A stretch of 10,459 nucleotides of DNA from an uncultured Pseudomonadota bacterium (GTDB taxonomy: Bacteria; Myxococcota_A; Polyangia; HGW-17), in the NCBI GenBank assembly GCA_938004375.1, contig CALKWH010000274.1, forward strand, positions 1 through 10,459. The letters are read 5' to 3'. The position numbers were made by a program, and so were the translations under genes. Below, piece by piece: positions 1 through 7,746 of this stretch (its first letter is position 1; each line of letters opens with the position of its first letter). The notes beneath the pieces were generated by a model. The model was not told the origin of the DNA and did no database searches. It worked only from the letters and a program-made list of their open reading frames with translations.

Positions 1-52
1 CATACGAGTTCTTATTCGGTGACTGGAGTTCAGACGTGTGCTCTTCCGATCT
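1..52. other. Illumina P7/TruSeq index adapter (artefact)
   Basis: This is not genomic sequence. It reads as the end of the P7 flow-cell primer (CATACGAG), then about ten bases that hold the index, then the TruSeq read-2 primer beginning GTGACTGGAGTTC and ending CTCTTCCGATCT at base 52. One base before the index differs from the usual CATACGAGAT. Open reading frames that start here carry adapter-encoded residues such as MCSSDL or MLFRSR, which should be removed from any protein record. Confidence 0.98.
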
Positions 53-758
53 CGTGTGCCGGCAGGTCGCCCGCCAGATGAACGTCTCGGTCACCTTCAT
101 GCCCAAGCCGCTCTACAAGCACCCCGGCAGCGGAATGCACTGCCACCAGACGCTGCACAAGAACGGGCAGAACCTGTTCTTCGACGCCGAGGGCTACGCC
201 GGGCTCAGCCCGATGGCCCTGCAATACATCGCCGGCATCCTCGACAACGGCTCGGCCCTCCTCGCGCTGACCAACCCGTCGGTGAACAGTTACAAACGCC
301 TGGTGCCCGGCTACGAGGCCCCCACCAAGGCCTTCTTCAGCCCCGGGAACCGCTCCGCCGCCGTCCGCATCCCGACCTACGCCAAGTCGGCCACCGAGCA
401 GCGGATCGAGTTCCGGACGCCCGACGCCACGTGCAACCCGTACTTCCTGATCTCCGGTCAGTTGATGGCCGGCCTCGAGGGCATCCGCGCCGCGAAGGAT
501 CCGAAGGCCCTGGGCCTCGGACCCGTCGAGGAGAACATCTTCTCGTGGCCCCCCGAGCGGCTGGCCACCCTGCGCTCGCTGCCGACCCAGCTCGATCAGG
601 CCCTGGACGCCCTCGCGCAGAACCATGCCTTCCTCACCGCCGGGGAGGTGTTCTCCGAGCACTTCATCCGCTCGTGGATCCAGTCGAAGAAGAAGGACGA
701 GGAGCGGTTCATCGGCAACCCGCATCCCCTCGAGATCGAGTTGTATTACGGATTCTGA
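53..758 (+). CDS. glnA: Type I glutamine synthetase, C-terminal half (5'-truncated by insert end)
   Basis: Cytoplasmic enzyme that joins ammonia to glutamate using ATP. About 234 codons are genomic (in frame from base 54), roughly the second half of a GSI subunit; the N-terminal beta-grasp domain is missing only because the insert ends here. Visible family motifs in order: FMPKP and GSGMHCHQTL (ATP/metal site with the metal-binding His), NSYKRLVPGYEAP (glutamate-binding Arg and flap Glu), RSAAVRIP, RIEFRTPD (metal Glu and Arg), and a C-terminus ending ELYYGF, close to the ELYYSV end of enterobacterial GlnA. The usual adenylylation segment NLYDLPPEE is here NIFSWPPER (bases 534..560), with Phe (540..542) in place of the modified Tyr. 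The stop is three bases before the next gene, suggesting co-transcription. Promoter and start lie outside the window. The identification is secure; the GSI subclass is not. Confidence 0.95.
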
Positions 759-761
759 TAC

Positions 762-3584
762 ATGAAACAGCCGGAAGTTCGACCCTGGTACCAGGGCTTG
801 TTCGACGACGTTGATCCGGGCTCGGCCTGGGTTCCGTGGGTGCTCTGGGTCACCGCCATGGCGGCCTGGTGCGGCTTCAGTTTCGATGGAAACGTGGCGC
901 TCACCGGGGTGGCCCGCGGCCTGATGTGGATCGCCCTGGGTCTCACCGCCCTCGGCGGCGTCCTCACGTGGCGGGTCCCCGGCCTGGGGTTCCGGTCCCA
1001 CCTGGCCCCGCTCTGGATCGCGACGGCCCTCACCGGCGCCACGCTCTTCGCCTGCGGGTTCTTCCTCTCGGACCGCACCTTCCGGCTGTTCGTCACGCCC
1101 AAGATCGCCCTGCTGTACCCGGCCGCCGCCATGCTGGGCGGCTGGTGGCTGCTCCAGTGGACGAAGCCCCCGGTCCGGGCCATGCTGCTGCGCCACCCCT
1201 TGGTCTGGCTGTTCGTCGGGATGACCGCCCACCTGCTGGTCAACACGTTGCTCTCGGGCATGCCGGCCGTGACCTTCTTCGGCTCGATCAACCGCCAGAT
1301 GGGCGTGACCACCGTGCTCTCGTGCATGGCCGCCGCCCTGGTCCTGCTGGTCTGGATCGCCCGGGACCGGGAGGTGCGGTCCCGCTGGTTCCTCTACGGG
1401 TGGATGGCGGTGAGCCTGTTCCTGGTCCTGCGCACCTACTATGAGCTCACCATGCCCGGGGTGCGCGTGTTCCGCCCTTCTGGCTTCGCCGGGAACCCCG
1501 ATTTCTTCGCGCTGCAGTTCCACTTCACCCTGATGCCCGCGCTGGCCCTCATTTTCACCGACCGGAGCCGCAAGGCGGCCGCGTTCGCCGCGCTCGTGGT
1601 CATGGGGAACGTCTTCGCCCTCGCGACGATCCAGACCCGCGGCGCCTGGCTGGGCCTGGGGATCTCGTCCACGGTCGCCTTCTTCCTCTTCACCCCCGGT
1701 CGCTTTCTCTCGGTGGCCGAGCTGCGCGTCCGCCTGGCCGCCCTCGTCGGGTTGCTGGGGCTGGCGTTTCTGTTCCACTACTTCTACCTGGGCATCGTCC
1801 TGCCTCCCGACGCCGAGTTGGCGAAGCTGCCCCCCGAGCAGGCCAAGGCCGTGCTGCAGGGCGCCGAGCGGATGCTCGCCAAGCGGGCGTCGGCCGCCCT
1901 GTTCGTGCTGATCACCCTGGCGCCCTTCCTGGCCCGCGTGGCCTGGGATGCCTTCCCCCGGAGGACACACCGCCTCGGTGGGATCTCGGCCGCCCTGTTG
2001 GGTGCCGCGCTGGTGCTCGCCGTGCCGGCCATGCGCGCGCCCCTCTTCCGGGTGGTGGACAAGGCCGTCCACCTCGAAAAGATGCTGGATCCGGAAGAGG
2101 GCGAGGCCCGCTTCCGCGTCTGGAAGGACACCGCGCCGATGGTGCGGGACCATCTCTGGACGGGCGTCGGGCGGGAGACCTACCGGGTGCACTTCCTGCC
2201 CTACAAATCCCTCGAGCTCACGGCCATCGCGCCGGGGGTCAACTACCGCTCGAGCCACAACCTCGTCCTGGATCTCCTGACCATGGAGGGTATCCTGGGT
2301 TTGCTGACTACCCTCGCCCTGCTGGGGTGGGGCATCTTCTTTGGCCTGCGGGCGGCCCGGCGCTCGCAGGGCCCCGGGGCGTGGCAGACGTTCGGCCTGG
2401 CGTTCGCGCTGGTGGGGTATCTGGGTCACTCCCTGGTGGTCTACGACGTGATCCCCAGCCTCTTCTCCGTGTATGCGGCGCTGGGGATCCTCGGCGGCCT
2501 GCTGGTCTCCGGTGGCGAAACCGCGCGGGAGGGGTCTTTGGCGGGCGAAAGCACGGCCGCGCGCCCCGGGCCGTGGCGGCCCGCCTGGCTGCCGCTGGTG
2601 CCCGCGGTCCTGGCCGTATGGCCCGCGGTGTCCGGCTACCGGGCCGTGCGCGCCGACCAGGCGTTGACCCGCATCCAGAAGAACGCCGCGCTGCTCAAGG
2701 CCTTCGCCCAAGCCTGGGAGCCGCTGCAGAGCGAGCGGTTCCGCCTCGACGAGGCCGCCCGGGTCCTCGACCACTCGTCCGCCTCGAGCCTCGGCCCGGA
2801 ACAGTTGCGGACCATGGCCGCCTCCCTGCGCCTGCCGGTGGACAGGCTTTCCCCGGACCCGGCCCTGGCCCTGGGCCAACTTCGGCAGGCCGTGGGGCAG
2901 CTGCGCGGGGTCATCGACCGCAAGGAGGCCGACGTGAACCGGAAGGCGAGCGGGCCCGTGCCTCCCGCCGTCGCGGCCGTGGTGAAAGACCTGGGGATCG
3001 TGCTTCGGATGGCGGACCCGGGCGAGACCGTGTACAACGCCGCCCACGCCGCCCACGTGCTCACGCGGCTCCCGGCGTCCTTCCTGGCGCCCCACGATCG
3101 CCTGGAAATCCTCGAGTTGCTGCTGCGGGCGGCCCGGCGCGGCGTTCCCAACAACACCAACCCAGAGAGCGCCTGGTCCCGGGTCTTCACCGCCCATTAC
3201 GCCCTGGCGCGGGCCCACGAGGCCGCGGGGAGATGGGCCCAGGCGCACTCGCAGTACCAGAAATCGCTCGACGCCATCCAGAAATCCATTGACTTTGATC
3301 GCCTCTACTATGATACCCACCGGTTGAAAGCGGTCCTCCTGCTGGAGCATTTCTGTGACGCGGAGGGCGCGCGCGCCGAACTCGACGTGGCGCTGCGGAT
3401 CCTGAAGAGGGCGCGGCCCTCGCGGCTCGTCAAGGAGGCCCTCGAGAACATCGAGAAGGGCCCCGCGCGGCAGTTGGAGGCCTGGGAACGGACTCCCGCC
3501 AGCCGCGACAAGTGCCTGCGGGAGCTGGCCCGTGCCACGTCGGGCAACCCCGAACCGCCCCGGACAGGGGCCGAGCAGAGGTGA
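762..3584 (+). CDS. O-antigen ligase/polymerase (Wzy_C-type) membrane protein with helical C-terminal domain
   Basis: A 940-residue protein. Residues about 23-582 hold some 14-17 hydrophobic segments, with one more near 608-624. Family landmarks of the WaaL/Wzy/PglL superfamily are present: a GNPDFFA motif (244-250) in the membrane, TRGAWLGLG (292-300) with a conserved-type Arg, and a large loop (about 423-500) containing RVWKDTAPMVRDHLWTGVG and ending in SSHNLVLDLL, where His499 matches the loop His of WaaL-like enzymes. Members transfer or polymerise lipid-linked glycans on the outer face of the inner membrane. Residues about 630-940 are soluble and helical, with a TPR-like stretch at 811-880. 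The start (ATG 762) lies 3 bases after glnA with only a weak GGA upstream, consistent with translational coupling. No glycosyltransferase genes are nearby, so ligase, polymerase and protein O-glycosylation roles cannot be separated. The superfamily call is firm; the exact activity is unknown. Confidence 0.82.
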   Translation: MKQPEVRPWYQGLFDDVDPGSAWVPWVLWVTAMAAWCGFSFDGNVALTGVARGLMWIALGLTALGGVLTWRVPGLGFRSHLAPLWIATALTGATLFACGFFLSDRTFRLFVTPKIALLYPAAAMLGGWWLLQWTKPPVRAMLLRHPLVWLFVGMTAHLLVNTLLSGMPAVTFFGSINRQMGVTTVLSCMAAALVLLVWIARDREVRSRWFLYGWMAVSLFLVLRTYYELTMPGVRVFRPSGFAGNPDFFALQFHFTLMPALALIFTDRSRKAAAFAALVVMGNVFALATIQTRGAWLGLGISSTVAFFLFTPGRFLSVAELRVRLAALVGLLGLAFLFHYFYLGIVLPPDAELAKLPPEQAKAVLQGAERMLAKRASAALFVLITLAPFLARVAWDAFPRRTHRLGGISAALLGAALVLAVPAMRAPLFRVVDKAVHLEKMLDPEEGEARFRVWKDTAPMVRDHLWTGVGRETYRVHFLPYKSLELTAIAPGVNYRSSHNLVLDLLTMEGILGLLTTLALLGWGIFFGLRAARRSQGPGAWQTFGLAFALVGYLGHSLVVYDVIPSLFSVYAALGILGGLLVSGGETAREGSLAGESTAARPGPWRPAWLPLVPAVLAVWPAVSGYRAVRADQALTRIQKNAALLKAFAQAWEPLQSERFRLDEAARVLDHSSASSLGPEQLRTMAASLRLPVDRLSPDPALALGQLRQAVGQLRGVIDRKEADVNRKASGPVPPAVAAVVKDLGIVLRMADPGETVYNAAHAAHVLTRLPASFLAPHDRLEILELLLRAARRGVPNNTNPESAWSRVFTAHYALARAHEAAGRWAQAHSQYQKSLDAIQKSIDFDRLYYDTHRLKAVLLLEHFCDAEGARAELDVALRILKRARPSRLVKEALENIEKGPARQLEAWERTPASRDKCLRELARATSGNPEPPRTGAEQR
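3577..3584 (+). promoter_or_regulatory. Shine-Dalgarno for purA
   Basis: AGAGGTGA overlaps the stop codon of the preceding gene (TGA 3582..3584). AGAGGT ends six bases before ATG 3589. It decides the purA start: the frame is open back to an ATG at 3532, but that upstream stretch lies inside the preceding gene and encodes no conserved PurA residues. Confidence 0.75.
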
Positions 3585-3588
3585 TGCG

Positions 3589-4881
3589 ATGTCGGTGAAG
3601 GCGGTGGTCGGAATGCAGTGGGGGGACGAAGGGAAGGGCAAGATCGTCGACGTGCTGTCGGCCGACGCCGACCTGGTGGTGCGCGCAGCGGGCGGCTCCA
3701 ACGCCGGGCACACGATCATCCAGGGGGGCCGCAAGACGGTGCTGCACCTGGTGCCCTCCGGCATCCTGCACGAGTACAGCCGGTGCCTGCTGGGCGCCGG
3801 CATGGTGATCGAGCCCCAGCGGCTGCGCGAGGAGCTCGAGGTCCTCGAGGGGCTCGGCACGCCCCGGGTGCGGCAGCGCGTGGGCGTGGATCCACAGGCC
3901 ATGCTGATCCTTCCCTGGCACAAATCCCTCGAACACGTCCGCGAGGCGCGCCCCGACGCGCGCGGCACCACCCTGCGCGGGATCGGTCCGGCCTACGAGA
4001 GCCGCGCCTCCCGGCTGGGGATCCCGCTGGCGGCGCTGGCCCACCCCGAGGCCCTTCGGAGCTCCCTGGAGGCGCTCCACCTCGACTACGCACCCATCTT
4101 CGAGCTGGGCGGCGAGCCGGCGATCAGCCCCGCCGAGCTCCACGCCGAATTGATGGAGGTGGCCGCCTGGCTGGTGCCCATGTTCACCGACGTGTCCCTG
4201 GAGACCGCCCGGGCCTCGTCCGAAGGGCGCACCGTGCTGCTCGAAGGCGCCCAGGGCGTCATGCTCGACACGCTGCACGGCACCTACCCGTGGGTGACCT
4301 CGTCCTCGACCATCTTCGGCGGACTGCTCTCGGGCATCGGCCTGGGACACGGCGCGGTCTCGGAGGTCGTGGGCGTGTGCAAGGCCTACGCCACCCGCGT
4401 GGGCAACGGCCCGTTCCCCACCGAGCTCTCCGACGACACCGGGCGTCACCTGGCCGCGTTCGGCGGCGAGTACGGCGCGACCACCGGCCGGCTGCGCCGC
4501 TGCGGTTGGCTCGATGCCGTGGCCCTGAAGAAGGCGGTCCGGCTCGTCGGCGCGACCTCCCTCGCCCTCACCAAGGTCGACGTGCTGTGCGATCTGCCCG
4601 AGGTCCGGGTCGCGGTGGCCTACGAGGACGCCGACGGTCGCACCCTCGAGGACTTCCCCTGCGATCCCTTCCGCGCGGCCGGGCTCCGGCCGGTCTACCG
4701 TGCGTTCGAACCGTGGACCACGCCGTCCGAGGAAGGGGTCCTGCCCCCCGCGCTCGCGGAATACATTTCCTTCATCGAGGGTTTCACGGCGACCCGGGTG
4801 TCCCTGGTCTCGTGGGGCCCCGACCGGACGCAGACGCTCCTGCGTGACGCGTCCGGCGCCTGCAGGAGTCTGCCCACATGA
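3589..4881 (+). CDS. purA: Adenylosuccinate synthase
   Basis: Cytoplasmic GTP-dependent enzyme that condenses IMP and aspartate to adenylosuccinate, the first committed step from IMP to AMP. At 430 residues it has the normal family length. Starting at ATG 3589 puts the catalytic residues at the E. coli positions: Asp13 in GDEGKGK (12-18) and His41 in GGSNAGHT (35-42). Other motifs: GTTLRGIGPAYESRASRLG (126-144, usually GTTGRGIGPAYED), LLEGAQGVMLDTLHGTYPWVTSS (217-239), VCKAYATRVGNGPFPTEL (263-280), YGATTGRLRRCGW (295-307), LTKVDVL (327-333) and the C-terminal GPDRTQT (410-416). Nothing essential looks lost. The gene lies 4 bases after the membrane protein gene and overlaps lgt by ATGA, so it is probably part of the same transcript. 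Confidence 0.98.
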   Translation: MSVKAVVGMQWGDEGKGKIVDVLSADADLVVRAAGGSNAGHTIIQGGRKTVLHLVPSGILHEYSRCLLGAGMVIEPQRLREELEVLEGLGTPRVRQRVGVDPQAMLILPWHKSLEHVREARPDARGTTLRGIGPAYESRASRLGIPLAALAHPEALRSSLEALHLDYAPIFELGGEPAISPAELHAELMEVAAWLVPMFTDVSLETARASSEGRTVLLEGAQGVMLDTLHGTYPWVTSSSTIFGGLLSGIGLGHGAVSEVVGVCKAYATRVGNGPFPTELSDDTGRHLAAFGGEYGATTGRLRRCGWLDAVALKKAVRLVGATSLALTKVDVLCDLPEVRVAVAYEDADGRTLEDFPCDPFRAAGLRPVYRAFEPWTTPSEEGVLPPALAEYISFIEGFTATRVSLVSWGPDRTQTLLRDASGACRSLPT

Positions 4882-5789
4882 CGTTCACCTGGGATCCCAA
4901 CCCCGAGCTCTTCCGGTTCGGCGCCTTCGCCGTCCGGTACTATGGCCTGCTCTTCGTGGCCGTCTTCATCGGCGGCTTCTATTTCCTTCGCTGGCAGATG
5001 ATGCGCGTGGGCTGGCGGGAGCAGGACGTCAGCGACTTCGTCATCCCCGGCATGCTGGCCGTGATCATCGGCTCGCGCCTCGGGCACGTGATCTTCTACG
5101 AGCCGGGGTACTACTTCAGCCACCCCGTCGAGATCATCAAGTTCTGGAAGGGCGGGCTCGCCAGCCACGGGGCCACCCTGGGCCTGATCGTGGCGGGCTG
5201 GTGGTTCGCGCGCCAGAAGCGCATGTCCTTCGCCGAGTTCGGCGACCGCTTCGCGTTCTCGGCGGCCACCGGAGCCGCGCTGGTCCGGCTTGGGAACTTC
5301 TTCAACTCCGAGATCGTGGGGCGCGTCACCGACCAGTCCTGGGGCGTGCGCTTTCCGCTGAGCCACGAGGACCGCGAGGCGGCCGTCCGGGGACTCTCCG
5401 AGGTGCCCCTGCGCCACCCCAGCCAGTTGTACGAGTTTCTCATGGGCGGCGCCATCCTGGGCGTCCTGCTGCTGGTGGACCGCAAGCTCGGCGAGAAGCG
5501 GCCCCGGGGCCTGCTGATCGCTATCTTCCTGGTGCTCTACTTCCTGGCCCGCTTCATCGTCGAGTTCTTCAAGGAGTTCCAGGGTGACCTGAAGGAGGTC
5601 GGCGGTCTGACCATGGGCCAGCTGCTGTCCATCCCCCTGTTCCTCGCCGGCGTCGCCTGGATGATCTGGGCCATCCGCCGCAACCTGCCGGCCGCCTCCG
5701 TCGTCCCGCGCTTCACCGAGGAGCCGGTCGCGGCGAAGGCCGCCCCCCCGAAGTCCTCCGGGCGCAAGCCCGGCAAGAAGCGCCGATGA
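4878..5789 (+). CDS. lgt: Prolipoprotein diacylglyceryl transferase
   Basis: Inner-membrane enzyme that moves diacylglycerol from phosphatidylglycerol to the lipobox Cys of prolipoproteins, the first step of lipoprotein maturation. The protein has 303 residues and about seven hydrophobic segments. Signature regions: GGLASHGATLG (92-102, His97 matching E. coli His103), the Lgt signature VRLGNFFNSEIVGR (136-149, Arg137 matching Arg143), HPSQLYE (180-186), and ARFIVEFFKEF (224-234, Arg225 matching Arg239). The C-terminal tail (about 268-303) is a basic, Lys/Arg/Pro-rich cytoplasmic extension ending GKKRR. Its ATG overlaps the purA stop (ATGA, 4878..4881); AGGAG at 4864..4868 is a good ribosome site nine bases upstream. 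It also overlaps the next gene, a predicted Lgt substrate. Confidence 0.97.
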   Translation: MTFTWDPNPELFRFGAFAVRYYGLLFVAVFIGGFYFLRWQMMRVGWREQDVSDFVIPGMLAVIIGSRLGHVIFYEPGYYFSHPVEIIKFWKGGLASHGATLGLIVAGWWFARQKRMSFAEFGDRFAFSAATGAALVRLGNFFNSEIVGRVTDQSWGVRFPLSHEDREAAVRGLSEVPLRHPSQLYEFLMGGAILGVLLLVDRKLGEKRPRGLLIAIFLVLYFLARFIVEFFKEFQGDLKEVGGLTMGQLLSIPLFLAGVAWMIWAIRRNLPAASVVPRFTEEPVAAKAAPPKSSGRKPGKKRR

Positions 5790-6901
5790 TCCGCGCCGCG
5801 GCCTTTGTCCTTCTGCTCGCGTTCGCCGGCGCCTGCTCCACCTCCCCGGAGCCGGAGCCGCGCCTCAGGCTCGCCCACGCGCGCACCCCGGTCACCTACG
5901 GCCGCACGGTGCAGGCGCTGTTCGCCCTGCGGCTGGTCAAGGCCCACAGCGACCCCCTGCAGAGCGGCCAGCTCGTCGCCGCCGCCCACCTGATCTCGGC
6001 CTGGTACGACCTGCCCCCGTTCGACGAGGCCTCCGGCGAGGAGGAGGCCTACCTGCGGGACTTCTGCCGCGGGGCCGGCTTTGACGCCGCCACGACCAAG
6101 GCCTGCTTCGAGCGGATCTGCCGGACGGTCCTCGGCCAGCTCGAGGAGGCGCTCGTGACTTTCCGAGCGCTGCCCACCTACCGCAGCGGGGTCGACGAGC
6201 TCCTGCTGGACGTGGAGGCGCTCAAGCTCGAGCTCGAGTTCCCGCCCCTGGCAATTCTGGCCCTCGGCGAGGATCGCCCGGCCCTGGCCCGCGCCCAGCG
6301 GCGTCGCCTGCCTCCGGGGCTGCCCGTCTTCGTCAGCGCCGAGCACTTCCGGGTCTTCGAGTCCGCCGGCGTCCCCTGGACCCAGCTCGACCGCATCCGG
6401 GAGATCCTCGAGCGGGCCTCCGCCCTCGAGGAGCCCGCCGCCCTTTCGCTGTTCGCCGGCGCCTCGGAACCCACTTCGCAGATCCTTTTTCTGCTCACCA
6501 CCGCCCGGGCCGCCGGTGTCCGTCGCGTCTGGGTCTGGGGGGTCCACGAGGGCCTGGCCGCGGCGATCGCCCTGGAGCTCGTCCCCGAGACTCCTGTCGT
6601 CGAGACGCCAGCCGGCGAGACTCCGGCCGTCGAGGCGTCGGTGCCCGAGACGCCCGCCGGCGGCGGCGTCGCCTCGCCCGAACCCGCGCCGGTGACGGCC
6701 TTCGACCCGTCCCCTCATGCCACGTGGGGGGCCGCCCTGGCCGCGCTCTCCCGCCTGGCGGGGCCGCAGGACCCCGTCGCCGTGCGCGTCGGCGCCCTGC
6801 CGGTCCCCGCGCCCGAGCCGCCGGCGCCGCTGCCGTCGTCGCTGCCGACGCTCCCCTCCCTCGATCAGGTCCGCGACCGGATGACTGCCCCGGCGCCCTA
6901 G
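5786..6901 (+). CDS. Predicted lipoprotein of unknown function, Pro/Glu/Thr-rich linker
   Basis: Not recognised as a named family. The 371-residue product starts with a short positively charged, hydrophobic signal (1-16) and a Cys at 17 in AFAGAC, a lipobox-like site with Ala rather than Leu at -3, so lipidation is likely but not certain. Residues 90-112 contain three Cys (94, 107, 112). Residues 176-252 look like alternating strands and helices; VFVSAEHFRVFESAGVPWTQL followed by helices and AAGVRRVWVWG loosely recalls the periplasmic ExbD/TolR fold, but I cannot confirm homology. Residues 266-300 form a PETP/VETP/GETP-rich low-complexity linker, and 337-357 are Pro-rich. The start overlaps the lgt stop (ATGA) without a strong ribosome site, implying coupling to lgt. 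Lys is rare (3) against 28 Arg. The gene is probably real given coding continuity and packing; its function is unknown. Confidence 0.8.
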   Translation: MIRAAAFVLLLAFAGACSTSPEPEPRLRLAHARTPVTYGRTVQALFALRLVKAHSDPLQSGQLVAAAHLISAWYDLPPFDEASGEEEAYLRDFCRGAGFDAATTKACFERICRTVLGQLEEALVTFRALPTYRSGVDELLLDVEALKLELEFPPLAILALGEDRPALARAQRRRLPPGLPVFVSAEHFRVFESAGVPWTQLDRIREILERASALEEPAALSLFAGASEPTSQILFLLTTARAAGVRRVWVWGVHEGLAAAIALELVPETPVVETPAGETPAVEASVPETPAGGGVASPEPAPVTAFDPSPHATWGAALAALSRLAGPQDPVAVRVGALPVPAPEPPAPLPSSLPTLPSLDQVRDRMTAPAP

Positions 6902-6904
6902 GAG
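6900..6904 (+). promoter_or_regulatory. Shine-Dalgarno for the DUF72 gene
   Basis: AGGAG overlaps the stop codon of the preceding lipoprotein gene (TAG 6899..6901) and sits eight bases before ATG 6913. This favours ATG 6913 over in-frame starts further upstream, which lie inside the preceding gene and would add a low-complexity Arg/Ala/Pro leader. Confidence 0.75.
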
Positions 6905-6912
6905 TCCCGAAC

Positions 6913-7629
6913 ATGCGCATTCACGTCGGCGTCCAGCACCTCTCCACCATCGTCCGCTTCGAGCCCGGCCTCGAGATCGTGGAGCTCACCCGGATGATGC
7001 ACGCCCGGTACCGGGAGGCCACCCTCCGGAAGCTGGCCTCGTCCGCGCCCGCCGGCTCCCGCTTCGTGGTGGCCGTGCCCCAGGCGATCACGGATCCGGA
7101 GTGGGAGCAGCCCTCGGGCGCCGTGCCCGCGGCCGCCCTGCGCGGCTTTGCGCCAGGCCCCGCCCAGGACGACCAACTCGCCGCGCTGGCCCGCGCCGCC
7201 GGCCTTTTACGGTCCCAGACCGTGCTGGTCCGCACTCCGGTGTCCTTCCGACCCACCGCCCGGAACCTGGAGCGGCTCGGAGCCTTCGCCCGTCACCCGA
7301 AGCTCAAGGGGCTCCGCCTGGCCTGGCAGGCCGACGGGCTGTGGGAGCCGGCCCGCCTGACTGCGGCGTGTGAAGAACTGGGCGTGATCCCGGTGCTGGA
7401 CCCGCTGGCCGGCCCAACGCCGATGCGGGCGGCCGACTTCGCCTACTTCCGGGTCCGCGGGGCCACGCCCTCCCGGCTGATCCCCGAGCCCGCCCACCAC
7501 GATCTGATCGAAGCCTGCCGCCCCTACCGGCGCGTCTTTCTGGTCTTCTGCACCGCCAATCCGGTTCAGGACGCCCGCAATTTCCTGGAAAATGCGGCCC
7601 TCGCTGGGGTGAATGCCGGGAGCAAATAG
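6913..7629 (+). CDS. Divergent DUF72 (YecE-like) family protein
   Basis: A 238-residue protein with the overall plan of DUF72, a TIM-barrel family of unknown activity. Matches: IVELTRMMHARYREATLRKL then GSRFVVAVPQAIT (22-60, family pattern VEIN-TFY...F-F-VK-P--ITH); LLRSQTVLVRTPVSFRPTARNLERL (98-122, family LG--L-Q-P-SF--------L); GLRLAWQADGLW (133-144, family --VEFR--SW); DFAYFRVRGA (175-184, family YVRLHG); and RVFLVFCTANPVQDARNFLENA (207-228, family VYVYFNN----A--NA). Several otherwise near-constant residues differ, and the protein is at the short end for the family. It is the last gene of the tight cluster, 11 bases after the lipoprotein gene. Family membership is likely; biochemical function is not known here or for the family generally. 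Confidence 0.75.
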   Translation: MRIHVGVQHLSTIVRFEPGLEIVELTRMMHARYREATLRKLASSAPAGSRFVVAVPQAITDPEWEQPSGAVPAAALRGFAPGPAQDDQLAALARAAGLLRSQTVLVRTPVSFRPTARNLERLGAFARHPKLKGLRLAWQADGLWEPARLTAACEELGVIPVLDPLAGPTPMRAADFAYFRVRGATPSRLIPEPAHHDLIEACRPYRRVFLVFCTANPVQDARNFLENAALAGVNAGSK

Positions 7630-7645
7630 TCCCTCCCGATTTTTC

Positions 7646-7673
7646 TTGCAACTTTCCCGGAAACGTGGATATT
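7646..7673 (+). promoter_or_regulatory. Candidate promoter (-35 TTGCAA, -10 GATATT, 16-base spacer)
   Basis: This lies in the 131-base gap 7630..7760, which is more AT-rich than its surroundings. TTGCAA (7646..7651) and GATATT (7668..7673) each match four of six sigma-70 consensus bases. The case is strengthened because the only other sizeable intergenic gap holds the same arrangement (TTGGAA, 16 bases, GATATT at 8983..9010), with identical flanking TTTC before and G after. A start site near 7680 would give a leader of about 80 bases for the 7761 gene. Confidence 0.5.
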
Positions 7674-7724
7674 GCGGCTCCATTGGATGCCAGGCGGGTG
7701 ATTTCCCTGCAGGCGCACATTTTC

Positions 7725-7739
7725 CCGTGTTTTTCACGG
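7725..7739 (+). other. Short leader hairpin, 5-bp stem with T5 loop
   Basis: CCGTG (7725..7729) pairs perfectly with CACGG (7735..7739) around TTTTT. It ends seven bases before the AAAGGAG ribosome site of the downstream lipoprotein gene. No T-run follows, so it is not a canonical intrinsic terminator; it could be a small leader stem or chance. Confidence 0.3.
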
Positions 7740-7746
7740 TGTATTT

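Noticed and set aside
3532..3588. Upstream in-frame ATG giving purA a 19-residue extension
   Set aside because: The extension overlaps the end of the preceding gene, and ATG 3589 has a good ribosome site and places Asp13 and His41 at their standard positions.
30..3971. A 1313-codon open frame on the minus strand opposite glnA, the membrane protein gene and purA
   Set aside because: It is antisense to three genes with clear family motifs, is low-complexity (Gly/Arg/Gln/His-rich) with no recognisable domain, and ends in adapter sequence. Long antisense frames are expected in GC-rich DNA with strong third-position GC bias.
6724..6912. Upstream in-frame start giving the DUF72 protein 63 extra residues
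   Set aside because: The extension is Arg/Ala/Pro-rich, lies inside the preceding lipoprotein gene and matches no family; AGGAG at 6900..6904 supports ATG 6913.
7706..7713. Palindrome CCTGCAGG as a possible operator
   Set aside because: Eight-base palindromes are common by chance in GC-rich DNA, it has no second copy in the other intergenic region, and no wider symmetry.
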